In this document: positions 55,093 to 64,000 of the stretch, piece after piece
Layout: each line of letters opens with the position of its first letter
Numbering within the stretch: position 1 is the first letter of the stretch
DNA from: Lacrimispora algidixylanolytica
Lineage (GTDB): Bacteria; Bacillota; Clostridia; Lachnospirales; Lachnospiraceae
Length of the DNA stretch: 64,000 bases
Reading direction: 5' to 3'
NCBI RefSeq assembly: GCF_003609635.1
Contig: NZ_MCIA01000015.1
Coordinates: forward strand, 1-64,000
Position numbers and translations under genes: made by a program
Notes under the pieces: generated by a model
The model's input: the letters and a program-made list of their open reading frames with translations, nothing else
Told to the model about the DNA's origin: nothing
The model's database searches: none

Positions 55093-56052
55093 ATGAAAAA
55101 GGGACTTAAAATAATCGGTAAGATATTCCTATTGATTTTAGGGATTATCGTCGGATTTGTAATAATCTCAGCAGTATCGCATAACATTCAGAATTCAATT
55201 GAAAAAAACAAATACAAAATCGGTCAGTCGATAGAAGTTGATGGTAAAAATATGCATGCGTATGTGACCGGCTCAGGAGAAAAAACAATCGTGTTACTAA
55301 GTGGCTTAGGGACCGCATCACCAATTGCTGATTTTATGCCTTTAGCAGAAAGATTAAGTAAGGATTATAAAGTTGTAATCCTTGAATCCTTTGGGTATGG
55401 TTTTAGCCGTACGACGAAGAAAGATCGATCTAATGAAAATATAGTAAATGAAATAAGAACAGCACTAAAAGAATTAGATATTAGCGGACCATATATTTTG
55501 ATGCCTCATTCCATATCGGGTATATATTCAATGTATTATGCAAAAAATTATCCAAATGAAGTGGAAGCAATAATCGGAATTGATGAATCTGTGCCGAATC
55601 AAACCAAAACCAATAAAGATGAGGATATGTCACACAATTTGACGTTACTTAACACGTTAGGAATTATGAGGGATCTTTCATACCTTTCACCAAGTGCTGA
55701 TGACGGTATGAACCAAAACAATTATTATTCCGCGGAACTAGTTAAATTGAAAAACAAGGCAACCCTTTGGAATAGTCTAAATGTCTCTATAATAAATGAA
55801 TTGAATACGGTAAATTCAAATACAAAAGAACTTTACGACGTGAAATATCCAAATGATTTACCTGTTCTAGCATTTTTATCAAAAGATACAGTGGACACAG
55901 AACCTGATTGGTTACCACTTCATGAAGAAGTGATTTCAAATGCTGCCATTCAAAAGATAGAACCCCTTAGTGGAGGGCACTATTTACATTGGACAAATGC
56001 TGATAAAATTGCCGAAATGACGGAAGAGTTTATATCCACACATTTAAAATAA
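55093..56052 (+). CDS. Membrane-anchored alpha/beta hydrolase
   Basis: 319 aa, GGAGG, ATG 55093. TM anchor at residues 10-30 (IFLLILGIIVGFVIISAV); the catalytic domain lies outside. Markers: LLSGLGTASPIADF (oxyanion hole), ESFGYGFSRTT, nucleophile Ser in LMPHSISGIYSMYYA (PHSISG instead of the common GHSxGG), an acidic residue in FLSKDTVDTEPDW, and His in GGHYLHWTNADKIAEM. It is a lysophospholipase/haloperoxidase-like clostridial group. The function is unknown. A bidirectional terminator follows. Confidence 0.85.
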   Translation: MKKGLKIIGKIFLLILGIIVGFVIISAVSHNIQNSIEKNKYKIGQSIEVDGKNMHAYVTGSGEKTIVLLSGLGTASPIADFMPLAERLSKDYKVVILESFGYGFSRTTKKDRSNENIVNEIRTALKELDISGPYILMPHSISGIYSMYYAKNYPNEVEAIIGIDESVPNQTKTNKDEDMSHNLTLLNTLGIMRDLSYLSPSADDGMNQNNYYSAELVKLKNKATLWNSLNVSIINELNTVNSNTKELYDVKYPNDLPVLAFLSKDTVDTEPDWLPLHEEVISNAAIQKIEPLSGGHYLHWTNADKIAEMTEEFISTHLK

Positions 56053-56131
56053 AGGTGTAAACTTTCGAAGCGAGTAAAGTTTAGTACTGCCATACGGACA
56101 TTTCTTTAAACATGACAAACCGAGATAAAAA

Positions 56132-56180
56132 GAGCCATTGCATCATAAGTAATATATAAACTTATGATGCAATGGCCCTT
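56132..56180. terminator. Bidirectional terminator between convergent genes
   Basis: GCCATTGCATCATAAGT pairs perfectly with ACTTATGATGCAATGGC, with A-runs before and T-rich bases after. It separates the hydrolase gene (+) from the ABC exporter genes (-). Confidence 0.85.
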
Positions 56181-56202
56181 AATTTACTCTATAAATGAAT
56201 CT

Positions 56203-58092
56203 TTATTCCAGTTCAAATGCGCCCGTATAAAGCTGATAATACGTTCCTTTTTGTTCAATCAAGCTTTCATGGGAGCCTCTTTCAATAATCTTGCCATGAT
56301 CTAGAACCATAATCGCATCACTATTTTTCACAGTCGAGAGCCTATGCGCAATAACAAATACAGTTCTACCTTTCATTAGGTTATCCATACCCGTTTGAAT
56401 TAAGGCTTCTGTTCTTGTATCAATTGAAGAAGTTGCTTCATCTAAGATCATAGCTGGTGGATCTGCGACTGCTGCACGTGCAATCGAAATTAGCTGCCTT
56501 TGTCCCTGGGAGAGGCTTGAACCATTTCCTGTCAACATTGTTTGATAACTATCCGGAAGTCTTGTTATGAAATCGTCTGCATTGGCTAATTTTGCTGCAG
56601 CCATACATTCTTCATCAGTAGCATCCAGTCGGCCATAGCGGATATTTTCAAGGACAGTATCTGTAAATAAATTGACATCTTGTAATACCACCCCCAGTGA
56701 ACTTCTAAGATCTGGTTTTTTGATCTTAGAAATGTTAATTCCATCATAACGAATCTTACCTTCCCATATATCGTAAAAACGATTGATTAGGTTTGTAATG
56801 GTGGTTTTCCCTGCACCAGTTGCCCCAACAAATGCAATTTTTTGCCCTGGTTTTGCAAAGAGAGAAACATTATCTAGCACTAATTTTTCAGGCACATAGC
56901 CAAAGTCAACATCTTCTAGTCTGACATCTCCCTTTAATTCCGTAAGAGTGGTTGTTCCATCCTGATGAGGGTGTTTCCATGCCCACATTTCTGTTTTTTC
57001 CTTCGTCTCAATTAAGTTACCATTGAGATCTTTTTTCGCGTTTACGAGAGTTACATAGCCATGGTCTTCCTCAGGTTGTTCATCCAATAACTCAAATATA
57101 CGCGTTGCACCAGCAAGTCCCATAGCAATCATAGATACCTGCATCGATGCTTGACCAATCGTCTGTGAAAGCTGTCTTGACATGCCTAAAAACGAAACAA
57201 TAATACCAATGGAAACGATGCTGATACCTGTAAGGCTCAGGTTTGGTGTCTTTAAATAGACCATTATTCCACCAACGACTGCGAGCAGAACATACATGAG
57301 GTTTCCCACATTACCTAGAATCGGCATTAGAACATTTCCGTTCTGGTTTGCTTTTTCTCCATCTTTAAAAAGCTGTTCATTTAATTTTTTAAACGCTTCT
57401 TTGTTCTCATCTTCATGACAAAATACTTTAACGACTTTCATTCCCTGCATCATTTCTTCAATAAAACCTTCTTCTTTTGCTAAAGATTTCTGTTGCTTTA
57501 TCATGAAAGTTGCAGTGGTACTGCCCAGTTTCTTTGCAATCTTTAGCATAAAAAAGATTACAAGCATCACTACGAAGGTGAGCCAGATGCTGTAGTAAAG
57601 CATAGTAAGGAACATGACAGTTACAGACAAAATAGACTGGATTAGTGTCGGAATACTCTGTCCGATGAACTGTCTTATGGCATCAGCATCATTGGTATAA
57701 GTACTCATGATATCTCCGTGTGCATTGGTATCAAAATACTTAATAGGAAGCGTTTGCATTTTGTCGAACATATCATTTCTAAAATTCTTCAATGTCCCCT
57801 GTGAGACCATTGCCATAATCTGATTATAAGTCAACGATGCAATAACACCACAGATATAGATTAAGCCCATGGTTATTAGTATTGATGTAAATTTACCTGC
57901 GACAGGTTCAAATCCTTGGTTCACACCAGGGATGATACATTCATCAATTAACCTCTGAATAAAGATCGTTCCAATTGTAGAAGCAAAGGAACTGATTACA
58001 ATACAGATAATAGTTGCAATTAATTGAATTTGATAATGTAAAAATAAATATTGGATCAGGCGCCCAAAGCTGTGTTGTTTTTTCTTATTCAT
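56203..58092 (-). CDS. ABC exporter half-transporter with canonical ATPase site
   Basis: 629 aa, GGAGG, ATG 58092. Six TMs in residues 15-340, ATPase at about 390-625. Walker A VGATGAGKTT, Q-loop VVLQDVNLF, signature LSQGQRQLISIARA, Walker B MILDEATSSID with the catalytic Glu, H-loop VIAHRLS. An insertion of about 45 residues (about 355-400, WAWKHPHQDGTTTLTELKG) between the TM and ATPase parts is characteristic of one half of heterodimeric exporters of the LmrCD/BmrCD type. It starts 3 bases after the partner gene ends. Confidence 0.95.
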   Translation of the reverse strand: MNKKKQHSFGRLIQYLFLHYQIQLIATIICIVISSFASTIGTIFIQRLIDECIIPGVNQGFEPVAGKFTSILITMGLIYICGVIASLTYNQIMAMVSQGTLKNFRNDMFDKMQTLPIKYFDTNAHGDIMSTYTNDADAIRQFIGQSIPTLIQSILSVTVMFLTMLYYSIWLTFVVMLVIFFMLKIAKKLGSTTATFMIKQQKSLAKEEGFIEEMMQGMKVVKVFCHEDENKEAFKKLNEQLFKDGEKANQNGNVLMPILGNVGNLMYVLLAVVGGIMVYLKTPNLSLTGISIVSIGIIVSFLGMSRQLSQTIGQASMQVSMIAMGLAGATRIFELLDEQPEEDHGYVTLVNAKKDLNGNLIETKEKTEMWAWKHPHQDGTTTLTELKGDVRLEDVDFGYVPEKLVLDNVSLFAKPGQKIAFVGATGAGKTTITNLINRFYDIWEGKIRYDGINISKIKKPDLRSSLGVVLQDVNLFTDTVLENIRYGRLDATDEECMAAAKLANADDFITRLPDSYQTMLTGNGSSLSQGQRQLISIARAAVADPPAMILDEATSSIDTRTEALIQTGMDNLMKGRTVFVIAHRLSTVKNSDAIMVLDHGKIIERGSHESLIEQKGTYYQLYTGAFELE

Positions 58093-58095
58093 GCG

Positions 58096-59832
58096 TTAGT
58101 CCTCCTTTTTTCCATTGGTCTGTGACTGATAAACTTCATAATAGATACCTTTGTTAGAAAGCAATTCATTGTGGGTTCCCTGCTCGGTGATCCCACCACC
58201 ATCTAATACAATAATCTGGTCTGCGTCTTCCAAAGATGATGTTCTCTGTGCAATAATGATCTTGGTTGTCTCCGGAATTTCTTCACGAAGTGCCTTTCGG
58301 ATCATAGCATCGGTCTTTGTATCGACTGCAGAAGTAGAATCGTCCAGAATCAAAATCTTAGGTTTTTTCAGTAAGGCTCTTGCAATACAGAGTCTCTGTT
58401 TTTGCCCTCCTGAAACATTGGTTCCACCTTGTTCTATATAGGTATCATATTTGTCAGGAAACTGCTCAACAAATTCATCTGCCTGAGCTAGCTTACATAC
58501 TCTGACAAGTTCTTCATCAGTAGCATCTTTTTTTCCCCAACGCAGATTTTCCTTAATTGTTCCGGAGAATAAGATGTTTTTTTGTAATACCACTGCAACC
58601 TCATCGCGAAGGGATTCAAGATCATAATCTCTAACATCGATTCCGCTAACAGTGACCTTACCCTCGGTGACATCGTAAAGTCTGGAAATCAATTGAATCA
58701 ACGATGTCTTTGAAGAACCTGTACCACCAAAGATACCAATAGTTTGTCCGGATTTAATATCCAAATTGATATTCGTCAATGCGGGCTTTTTGTTCTTTTT
58801 AGAGTAGCTAAATGAAACATTCTCAAATTGAATGCTTCCATTTTTTACTTCCGTCACACCATTGTTAGGTGAAGTTAGGTTGCTCTCATAACTTAACACC
58901 TCACAGATACGATTGGCAGATTCAGTTGCCATGGAACATATAACAAAAACCATTGACAACATCATAAGAGAAGAAAGAATTTGAACCCCATAGGTGATCA
59001 GTGAAGATAACTGTCCAGTTGTTAATTCGGTTGCTCCGCTGTTAATGATGGTCTTTGCTCCAATGAGACTTACAAGAAAGATAGCAAGAGAGATACAAAA
59101 CATCAAGATTGGATTGTTCAGAGCAATAATTCTCTCCGCGATTGTGAATTCCTTACACAGCTCAGCGGTTGAATTATGAAACTTTTCTTGTTCATAGTCC
59201 TTTCTTACGAAAGACTTCACAACACGGATTCCTTGTATATTTTCCTGCACAGAGTTATTCATAGCATCATATTTTTTGAAAATACGTTTAAAAATAGGGA
59301 ATACGGTAAAGACAATTGAGAATAATGCAGCTGCAACAAAGGGAATCATAATTAAAAAGATGAGGGACATTTTTACGCTAATGGTTAAGCTGATGATGAC
59401 CGAAAAAATAAGCATAAGTGGTGTTCTTACTGCAATTCTAATAATCATTTGATATGCGTTTTGTACATTGGTCACATCCGTTGTCATTCTTGTTACCAAA
59501 GATGCGGCTGAAAAATTGTCAATATCAGCAAAAGAAAAGTTTTGTATTTTATAAAACACATCTTGCCTTAAATTCTTGGCAAATCCGCAGGATGCCGTTG
59601 CACCAATCCTTCCTGACATGTATCCAAATAATAGGGATAACATTGCCATAATAATTAAAATAACTCCATAACGTATGATAGGTGTCATTGATGAACCGGT
59701 CATCTTATCAATTAAACTAGCCATAACCAGCGGCAATAAACATTCTAATATTATTTCCAAAGTTATATACAATGGTGTTAATATAGAAGCTTTTTTATAT
59801 TCTCTAATACTCTTCATTAACGTTTTTATCAT
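58096..59832 (-). CDS. ABC exporter half-transporter with degenerate ATPase site
   Basis: 578 aa, AAGGAG, ATG 59832. Six TMs in residues 15-310, ATPase at about 335-570. Walker A is FGGTGSSKTS, with Ser in place of the last Gly. The residue after Walker B is Asp (LILDDSTSAVD), where an active site has Glu. The H-loop is IAQRTSS, Gln for His. Signature VSGGQKQRLCIARALL is intact and completes the partner's site. These are the known features of the non-catalytic half of heterodimeric multidrug exporters. Regulated by the divergent TetR gene at 59998. Confidence 0.95.
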   Translation of the reverse strand: MIKTLMKSIREYKKASILTPLYITLEIILECLLPLVMASLIDKMTGSSMTPIIRYGVILIIMAMLSLLFGYMSGRIGATASCGFAKNLRQDVFYKIQNFSFADIDNFSAASLVTRMTTDVTNVQNAYQMIIRIAVRTPLMLIFSVIISLTISVKMSLIFLIMIPFVAAALFSIVFTVFPIFKRIFKKYDAMNNSVQENIQGIRVVKSFVRKDYEQEKFHNSTAELCKEFTIAERIIALNNPILMFCISLAIFLVSLIGAKTIINSGATELTTGQLSSLITYGVQILSSLMMLSMVFVICSMATESANRICEVLSYESNLTSPNNGVTEVKNGSIQFENVSFSYSKKNKKPALTNINLDIKSGQTIGIFGGTGSSKTSLIQLISRLYDVTEGKVTVSGIDVRDYDLESLRDEVAVVLQKNILFSGTIKENLRWGKKDATDEELVRVCKLAQADEFVEQFPDKYDTYIEQGGTNVSGGQKQRLCIARALLKKPKILILDDSTSAVDTKTDAMIRKALREEIPETTKIIIAQRTSSLEDADQIIVLDGGGITEQGTHNELLSNKGIYYEVYQSQTNGKKED

Positions 59833-59876
59833 GTTACTTTCTCCTTTACATTTGTTTTATAAGCGAGTATTATTTT

Positions 59877-59926
59877 ATTGAACTATCGTTGTTTAGTCAA
59901 TGATCAATGATTATAATTAGTTCAAT
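59877..59926. promoter_or_regulatory. Inverted repeat between ABC exporter and TetR genes
   Basis: ATTGAACTA (59877-59885) and TAGTTCAAT (59918-59926) are perfect inverted 9-mers 32 bases apart, with the smaller TCAATGATCAATGA in between. They lie midway between the divergent starts, where the TetR repressor would act on both promoters. Confidence 0.45.
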
Positions 59927-59997
59927 ATGAAACGAATTCGAGAAATCGTTGATTATTACAAAGCAAATAAACTATTTAATTTAAAGTTGGGGGTTTT

Positions 59998-60540
59998 ATG
60001 AAAGAAGATTTGAGAGTTGTTAAGACGAGAAGAAACATAAAAAGTGAAATGATGGAATTATTGCAGAAAAAGCCCGTAGAAAAGATCACGGTTACTGAAC
60101 TTGCCTCCCAGGCTATCATAAACAAAGGGACATTTTATCATCATTACTCCGATATTTATGATTTATATCAGGAACTTGTGTCTGATTTTATTGAGAACTC
60201 ACTTGGTTCCCTGGATTACTATGAAGATTTCTTTACAGAACCAGAACGTTTTATTCAAAAGTTTCTTTGTGATTTCAGGGATAATGACATCAAAAAAAAA
60301 TTCCCCTTTTATAATGAGGGATCTCATAGTCTTTTTCTACCATATTATGTAACGGAAGTACTTTTAAATAGACTTATGTCTGTAAACTGTGTTGAAGATA
60401 CCATTGAAAATCGAGTAAGAGTACAATGCTGTATTACTGCTGCTACAGCCACAAAGTCTCATTTTGATGAGACACATACTAACATTATTATTCAAGTTGT
60501 AAGTAAGATGATTCGTTCGACATTCCCCCAAATAAACTAA
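59998..60540 (+). CDS. TetR-family regulator of the ABC exporter
   Basis: 180 aa, ATG 59998 with TTGGGGG upstream. The HTH contains KPVEKITVTELASQAIINKG and TFYHHYSDIYDLYQELV (about 20-60), followed by a C-terminal TetR_C_33-type domain. It is divergent from the two exporter genes, with 165 bases and an inverted repeat between, the classic arrangement of a drug-responsive repressor. A terminator follows at 60577. Confidence 0.9.
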   Translation: MKEDLRVVKTRRNIKSEMMELLQKKPVEKITVTELASQAIINKGTFYHHYSDIYDLYQELVSDFIENSLGSLDYYEDFFTEPERFIQKFLCDFRDNDIKKKFPFYNEGSHSLFLPYYVTEVLLNRLMSVNCVEDTIENRVRVQCCITAATATKSHFDETHTNIIIQVVSKMIRSTFPQIN

Positions 60541-60576
60541 TATTATGAATTCAAGTATACTTATCTACACAAAAAA

Positions 60577-60612
60577 ATAGCCATAGGGTAAAATCCCTGT
60601 GGCTATTTTTTT
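60577..60612 (+). terminator. Terminator after the TetR gene
   Basis: AATAGCCATAGGG pairs with CCCTGTGGCTATT (one G-T pair) around a 4-base loop, followed by TTTTTT. The A-run before it makes it usable in both directions. Confidence 0.85.
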
Positions 60613-60729
60613 ACCTAAATAGACCGGACACTTATTAAAAAAGTAGGATAAATGATAGGGGTGCATGTTCTCATAAAGTGATCTATAAAAAATTTCTTAA
60701 AGGATTAGATACGTCGGATACATAAACGC

Positions 60730-61626
60730 TCAGACGATGCAGCTTTTAGCATATTCATCTGCCACCTCCAGCAACTTCTCAATACAATCATTGGATTCCC
60801 TATTATAAAGGCATGTCACCTTAAAATAATCCTCAAATCCTACCAGTGGAACAAACCGTACCGTATCATTTGCAAACTGCTTCATATGGCTGGCTAGGAG
60901 AGAGATGCCAATCTGACAATCCACCATGAGCATCATATTAAGTAGAGAGTTGGCCTCGTAAACCGTGTTTGGAGAAAAGCCTTCTCGTGAATAAATGTTG
61001 TCAATGAGATTGTGGTCAATTCTTGAAAACTTTGAATCCATATGTATAAAGGGCTCGTCTTTTATCATCGTAAGGGAAACGGATTTTAGCTCGGAAAACT
61101 TGTGATTCTGGGGCAGGACGACACACATTTGATCTGTAAAAACAGTCTTTTTTAAAATGTGAGGGGGGCAGTCGATTTCAATATCCGGCAGGATGGCGAC
61201 ATCTATCTGGCCACTTGCTAAGGTTTCCATGATGTGATTGTACGTGTAGTCCATGGGGTTGACCTTGATGGTGGGATAAAGCTCATGAAATCGTTTGATG
61301 AGTTTGGGAAAATGATGGACCAGGGCCGTTCCTAAAAGTCCAATGCTAATGACTCCGGTGGTCCCGTTTTCCAGATCCTTTACCTTTTTTACGGCGGAAT
61401 CATAAGAATGTAGCGTTTTTTTGATTTCGTCATAAAAAACTTTTCCGGTGGGGGTCAGTTTTACGTCTCGTTTATTTCGCATAAAGAGCTGGGAACCGAT
61501 GGAATGCTCTAAGTTTATGATCAGCTTGCTTAAGGTGGGCTGGGTGATATGGAGCTGCTGGGAAGCCTTTGTGTAGCTTAGGGTTTCGGCCAGGACGATA
61601 AAGTATTCTAATTGAAAAAGGTTCAT
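60730..61626 (-). CDS. LysR-family transcriptional regulator
   Basis: 298 aa, AAGGAG, ATG 61626. HTH_1 at 1-60 (FIVLAETLSYTKASQQLHIT, QPTLSKLIINLEHSIGSQLF). Effector domain at about 90-295, of the CynR/CbbR-like type (GLLGTALVHHFPKLIKRFHE). It is divergent from the dehydrogenase/cupin/SDR operon with about 240 bases and a palindrome between, so it very likely activates that operon in response to its substrate. Confidence 0.92.
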   Translation of the reverse strand: MNLFQLEYFIVLAETLSYTKASQQLHITQPTLSKLIINLEHSIGSQLFMRNKRDVKLTPTGKVFYDEIKKTLHSYDSAVKKVKDLENGTTGVISIGLLGTALVHHFPKLIKRFHELYPTIKVNPMDYTYNHIMETLASGQIDVAILPDIEIDCPPHILKKTVFTDQMCVVLPQNHKFSELKSVSLTMIKDEPFIHMDSKFSRIDHNLIDNIYSREGFSPNTVYEANSLLNMMLMVDCQIGISLLASHMKQFANDTVRFVPLVGFEDYFKVTCLYNRESNDCIEKLLEVADEYAKSCIV

Positions 61627-61758
61627 TTATATTCTCCTTATTCTCTGAACAATTCTTGCTTTACTTCTCCAGTATATCATGAGTTCTCTCTGAAATCTTA
61701 ATATTATGAAAAATCAATAGATATATTACATGAAAAAATGTTATTACTGTAATGAATA

Positions 61759-61775
61759 TTATCAATTTCTGATAA
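61759..61775. promoter_or_regulatory. LysR-type palindrome before the dehydrogenase operon
   Basis: TTATCA ATTTC TGATAA, a perfect inverted repeat with T-N11-A spacing, lies 94 bases before the operon's first start, a usual place for the LysR recognition site. No clear sigma-A promoter was assigned. Confidence 0.5.
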
Positions 61776-61868
61776 AAGCAAAAAGGTGATAGACTAAAAA
61801 TACAAAAAAAGTAACAGTAAAATACTGATAATCGTCACAATCTACAAAAAGAAAAGAAGGTGTTACAT

Positions 61869-62813
61869 ATGATTCGAACGATTGCTGTCATTGGAGCCGG
61901 AACCATGGGCCATGCCATTGCAGGATGCTTTGCTTTATATGGGTATCATGTTTCCATATACGAAAGTTTTGAAGAGGTGCGCAGTACCTGCAAGGAGAAA
62001 ATCAGGAAACAGTATGAATTTCTCCAAGAGGAAGGGGTGATTAATCCAGAAAGGATTGAGAAATCCCTAGCAAATATTGAGACGTTCAATGAACTGGAGT
62101 TTGCGGTAAAGGATGCAGATTACATCATTGAAGCAATCCCCGAGAGACTAGATTTAAAGCAGCAGCTTTTTGAAAATCTCATCAAGTACGCTCCGGCTGA
62201 TGCCATTATCACCAGCAACACCTCAAGTATCGCATTTTCCGATCTGACTGCCAAAATAGAGGAAAAGGATAAGGCCAGGATCATGGTATGCCACTGGTAT
62301 AATCCGGCTCATTTGATTCCTTTGGTGGAGTTGTCATTTTTTGGAAATATGACAGAAAGCCGATACCAGGAGGTGGAAGATCTTTACCACTCCATCGAAA
62401 AACGGCCGGCTAAGGTAAAAAAAGACATTCCGGGACTTTTGGCCAACCGGATTCAACAAGGAATCGCAAGAGAGGTATTTTCTCTCATGGCCATAGGGGC
62501 GGCTGACCCAAAGGATATTGACATTGCTTTGAAATACGGCCCGGCATTCCGATATGCTACCACAGGCCAGCTTGAGGTAACAGACTTTGGGGGGCTGGAT
62601 ATCTGGTGCACCGTGGGGGATAACCTTTTATCTGTTATGGACAGCTCAGCGGAGGCAAGCCCCCTTCTTCGGGAAAAGGTCATGGAAGGAAAGTTGGGTT
62701 TTAAGACTGGAGAAGGGTTCTTTTCTTATCCGGAGGAGAAAAAACAGGAGATTCAGAATCAGTTTCACAAGCGGTTAATTCGTCAGCTGCAGGCCAGTAA
62801 GAAGTACGATTAA
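61869..62813 (+). CDS. 3-hydroxyacyl-CoA dehydrogenase family protein
   Basis: 314 aa from ATG 61869 (AAGAAGG 8 bases upstream; the GTG at 61860 overlaps it). Rossmann motif AVIGAGTMGHAIAGCFALYG (6-25), TSNTSSIAFSDL with the catalytic Ser/Asn region, His in RIMVCHWYNPAHLIPLVEL, and the C-terminal helical domain (KKDIPGLLANRIQQGIAREV). The family oxidises 3-hydroxyacyl-CoA or free 3-hydroxy acids (carnitine, 3-hydroxybutyrate, gulonate). With cupin and SDR genes and no thiolase or CoA ligase, a non-CoA substrate such as a sugar acid is plausible. The DNA is richer in GC than upstream. Confidence 0.9.
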   Translation: MIRTIAVIGAGTMGHAIAGCFALYGYHVSIYESFEEVRSTCKEKIRKQYEFLQEEGVINPERIEKSLANIETFNELEFAVKDADYIIEAIPERLDLKQQLFENLIKYAPADAIITSNTSSIAFSDLTAKIEEKDKARIMVCHWYNPAHLIPLVELSFFGNMTESRYQEVEDLYHSIEKRPAKVKKDIPGLLANRIQQGIAREVFSLMAIGAADPKDIDIALKYGPAFRYATTGQLEVTDFGGLDIWCTVGDNLLSVMDSSAEASPLLREKVMEGKLGFKTGEGFFSYPEEKKQEIQNQFHKRLIRQLQASKKYD

Positions 62814-62847
62814 AAGCATCTAAAATAGATAAGATGGAGGGGTAATC

Positions 62848-63195
62848 ATGATAAAGAGAACGCTGGAAGAATTAAAAAGCTACAATGCTCCAGGGCATTT
62901 TGGTATGACGGCTATGAGGATTCATGGAAAAGAGGAGACAGGAGCGGAGAAGTTCTGGATGGGGCTGTCCACCTTTTTACCGGGAGGCGGAGCGGAATAT
63001 GCCTATGAAGACAATCCCTTAGAGAAGGTTTATTACGTCTTGGAAGGGGAGATGACAGTGACGGACAAAGCGGGAACAAAGTATGTGGTTCATCAAAACG
63101 AAAGCATATCCTTCCTGCCAAATGAAGGACGTTATTTGGTCAATGAATCCAACCGCCCGGCAAGTATGCTGGTCATCATCAATTATCCGCAATAG
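62848..63195 (+). CDS. Single-domain cupin protein
   Basis: 115 aa, GGAGG, ATG 62848. A beta-barrel cupin: motif 1 region [22 protein letters not shown] and motif 2 region [18 protein letters not shown]. The metal ligands of the classical motif (HxH...E, H) are mostly replaced: Tyr or Asp stand where His is usual, with Glu present in [10 protein letters not shown]. It may be an isomerase, a lyase or a binding protein without catalytic metal. It lies inside the dehydrogenase/SDR operon with short spacing on both sides. Confidence 0.85.
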   Translation: MIKRTLEELKSYNAPGHFGMTAMRIHGKEETGAEKFWMGLSTFLPGGGAEYAYEDNPLEKVYYVLEGEMTVTDKAGTKYVVHQNESISFLPNEGRYLVNESNRPASMLVIINYPQ

Positions 63196-63209
63196 GAGGG
63201 GGAATCCGT

Positions 63210-63998
63210 ATGGTAAGCAAGGAATTTATGGGGAATTTATTTGACGTATCTGGCAAAGTTGCTCTAGTGACAGGAGCGACAGGAGCTCTTGGAAAGGCAG
63301 TTTCCATCGGTTACGGTCTAGCAGGAATGAAAGTCATGGTCACAGGCCGCAAGGAAGAAACCTGCAAGGCACTTTGTGAGGAGTTAGAGGCACAGGGCAT
63401 TCCATGTGCATATTCCACGGGGGACCCGGCTTTGGAAGCAGATGTTATTAAAGTGGTCAACGATACCATCACGGCATTTGGGGAAATTAATGTGCTGGTG
63501 ACGGCAGCAGGATATAACAAGCCTCAGCCTATTATGGAACAGGATTTATCCACATGGAAGCAGATTATGGATTCCGACGTTCAGGGAACCTGGCTCTTCT
63601 GCAAATATGTAGGCGAACAGATGATAAAGCAAGGGAAGGGCGGAAAGGTTATTATGGTTTCCTCAGCCCGCTCCAAAATGGGTATGGCGAATTATACAGG
63701 TTACTGTACCGCAAAGGGCGGCATTGATTTGATGGCCCAATCTCTGGCTTGTGAGTGGACTGCAAAATACCAAATCAATGTCAATACAATCAATCCCACT
63801 GTGTTCCGTTCTAATTTGACCGAATGGATGTTTGATCCGGAAAGTGCTGTTTACCAGAATTTCTTAAAGCGCCTTCCCATCGGGCGCCTAGGCGAGCCAG
63901 AAGATTTCGTGGGACCATGCATTTTTCTTGCATCAAAGGCCAGCGATTTTATGACGGGGGCCAATGTAGCCACAGATGGCGGGTATTGGGCTAACTAA
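63210..63998 (+). CDS. Short-chain dehydrogenase/reductase (gluconate 5-dehydrogenase-like)
   Basis: 262 aa, AGGAGGGGG, ATG 63210. Classical SDR: cofactor loop [17 protein letters not shown] (residues about 18-34), [14 protein letters not shown] in place of NNAG, catalytic Ser in [10 protein letters not shown], Tyr/Lys in [10 protein letters not shown], and a C-terminal [11 protein letters not shown] ending. The N-terminal [12 protein letters not shown] and the length fit the gluconate 5-dehydrogenase/2-deoxy-D-gluconate 3-dehydrogenase group. It is the third gene of the LysR-controlled operon, which may continue beyond the window. Confidence 0.92.
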   Translation: MVSKEFMGNLFDVSGKVALVTGATGALGKAVSIGYGLAGMKVMVTGRKEETCKALCEELEAQGIPCAYSTGDPALEADVIKVVNDTITAFGEINVLVTAAGYNKPQPIMEQDLSTWKQIMDSDVQGTWLFCKYVGEQMIKQGKGGKVIMVSSARSKMGMANYTGYCTAKGGIDLMAQSLACEWTAKYQINVNTINPTVFRSNLTEWMFDPESAVYQNFLKRLPIGRLGEPEDFVGPCIFLASKASDFMTGANVATDGGYWAN

Positions 63999-64000
63999 TT

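Overview
The window looks like chromosomal DNA of a low-GC, Gram-positive anaerobe of the class Clostridia. A Lachnospiraceae-type saccharolytic clostridium is my best guess; the species cannot be named from the sequence. Supporting signs are AGGAGG-type ribosome sites with frequent TTG/GTG starts, a T-box leader, a CIRCE operator, TolC-like proteins of the kind found in clostridia, a decayed second RsmH-like methyltransferase, and hemicellulases with CBM6 modules and dockerin remnants like those of cellulosomal clostridia. Base composition is a mosaic. About 1-5 kb and 38-48 kb are very AT-rich, 6-16 kb is intermediate, and 23-30.7 kb and 61.8-64 kb are clearly richer in GC. Many gene remnants lie between the blocks, so this is a plastic accessory region.

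Layout. 1-4.1 kb: C-terminal part of a protein with PqqD-like segments, a tiny ORF, a LuxR/DUF2087 regulator, an MFS exporter and a LytTR regulator whose receiver lacks the phosphorylatable Asp. 4.2-6.1 kb: debris (IS3-type transposase end, XRE regulator with a small membrane protein, NRPS condensation remnant, dockerin remnant). 6.3-16.1 kb: five secreted xylan-side-chain and backbone enzymes (CE1-CBM6-CE6, beta-helix-CBM6, CE1 with broken CBM6, GH43-2xCBM6, beta-propeller-CBM6). Each is followed by a dockerin inactivated in a different way. 16.3-22.2 kb: orphan leucine-type T-box, TetR with EFR1 flavodoxin/ferredoxin, TetR with a CocE/NonD hydrolase, and a flavoprotein. 23.0-30.7 kb: adaptor, ABC ATPase, ABC permease, histidine kinase, response regulator and two TolC-like proteins, probably one operon. 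31-37 kb: RsmH pseudogene, a LysR/NmrA pair, an AttH-like lipocalin with TetR, and a DUF5596-type protein. 37.2-42.6 kb: tRNA remnant, CIRCE promoter, Lys-rich micro-ORF, two glycosyltransferases and a UDP-GlcNAc 2-epimerase. 42.7-45.4 kb: integrase remnant, a C39-peptidase ABC exporter and its double-glycine peptide. 46-52 kb: amidohydrolase remnant, TetR, a two-component system, an alpha/beta hydrolase and a D-2-hydroxyacid dehydrogenase. 52-60.6 kb: lipoprotein, MocR-type regulator, GNAT, hydrolase, heterodimeric ABC exporter with TetR. 60.7-64 kb: LysR divergent from a 3-hydroxyacyl-CoA dehydrogenase, cupin and SDR operon.

Most notable points: (i) the hemicellulase cluster, which resembles the CBM6/dockerin xyl-doc type of cellulosomal clostridia but in which every dockerin is disabled, so the enzymes should be secreted free; (ii) the small peptide plus C39 transporter pair with a hairpin between the genes; (iii) regulatory elements cut off from their usual genes (leucine T-box, CIRCE); and (iv) a two-TolC efflux operon in a probable monoderm. 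All assignments come from reading the sequence by eye; no database search was run.
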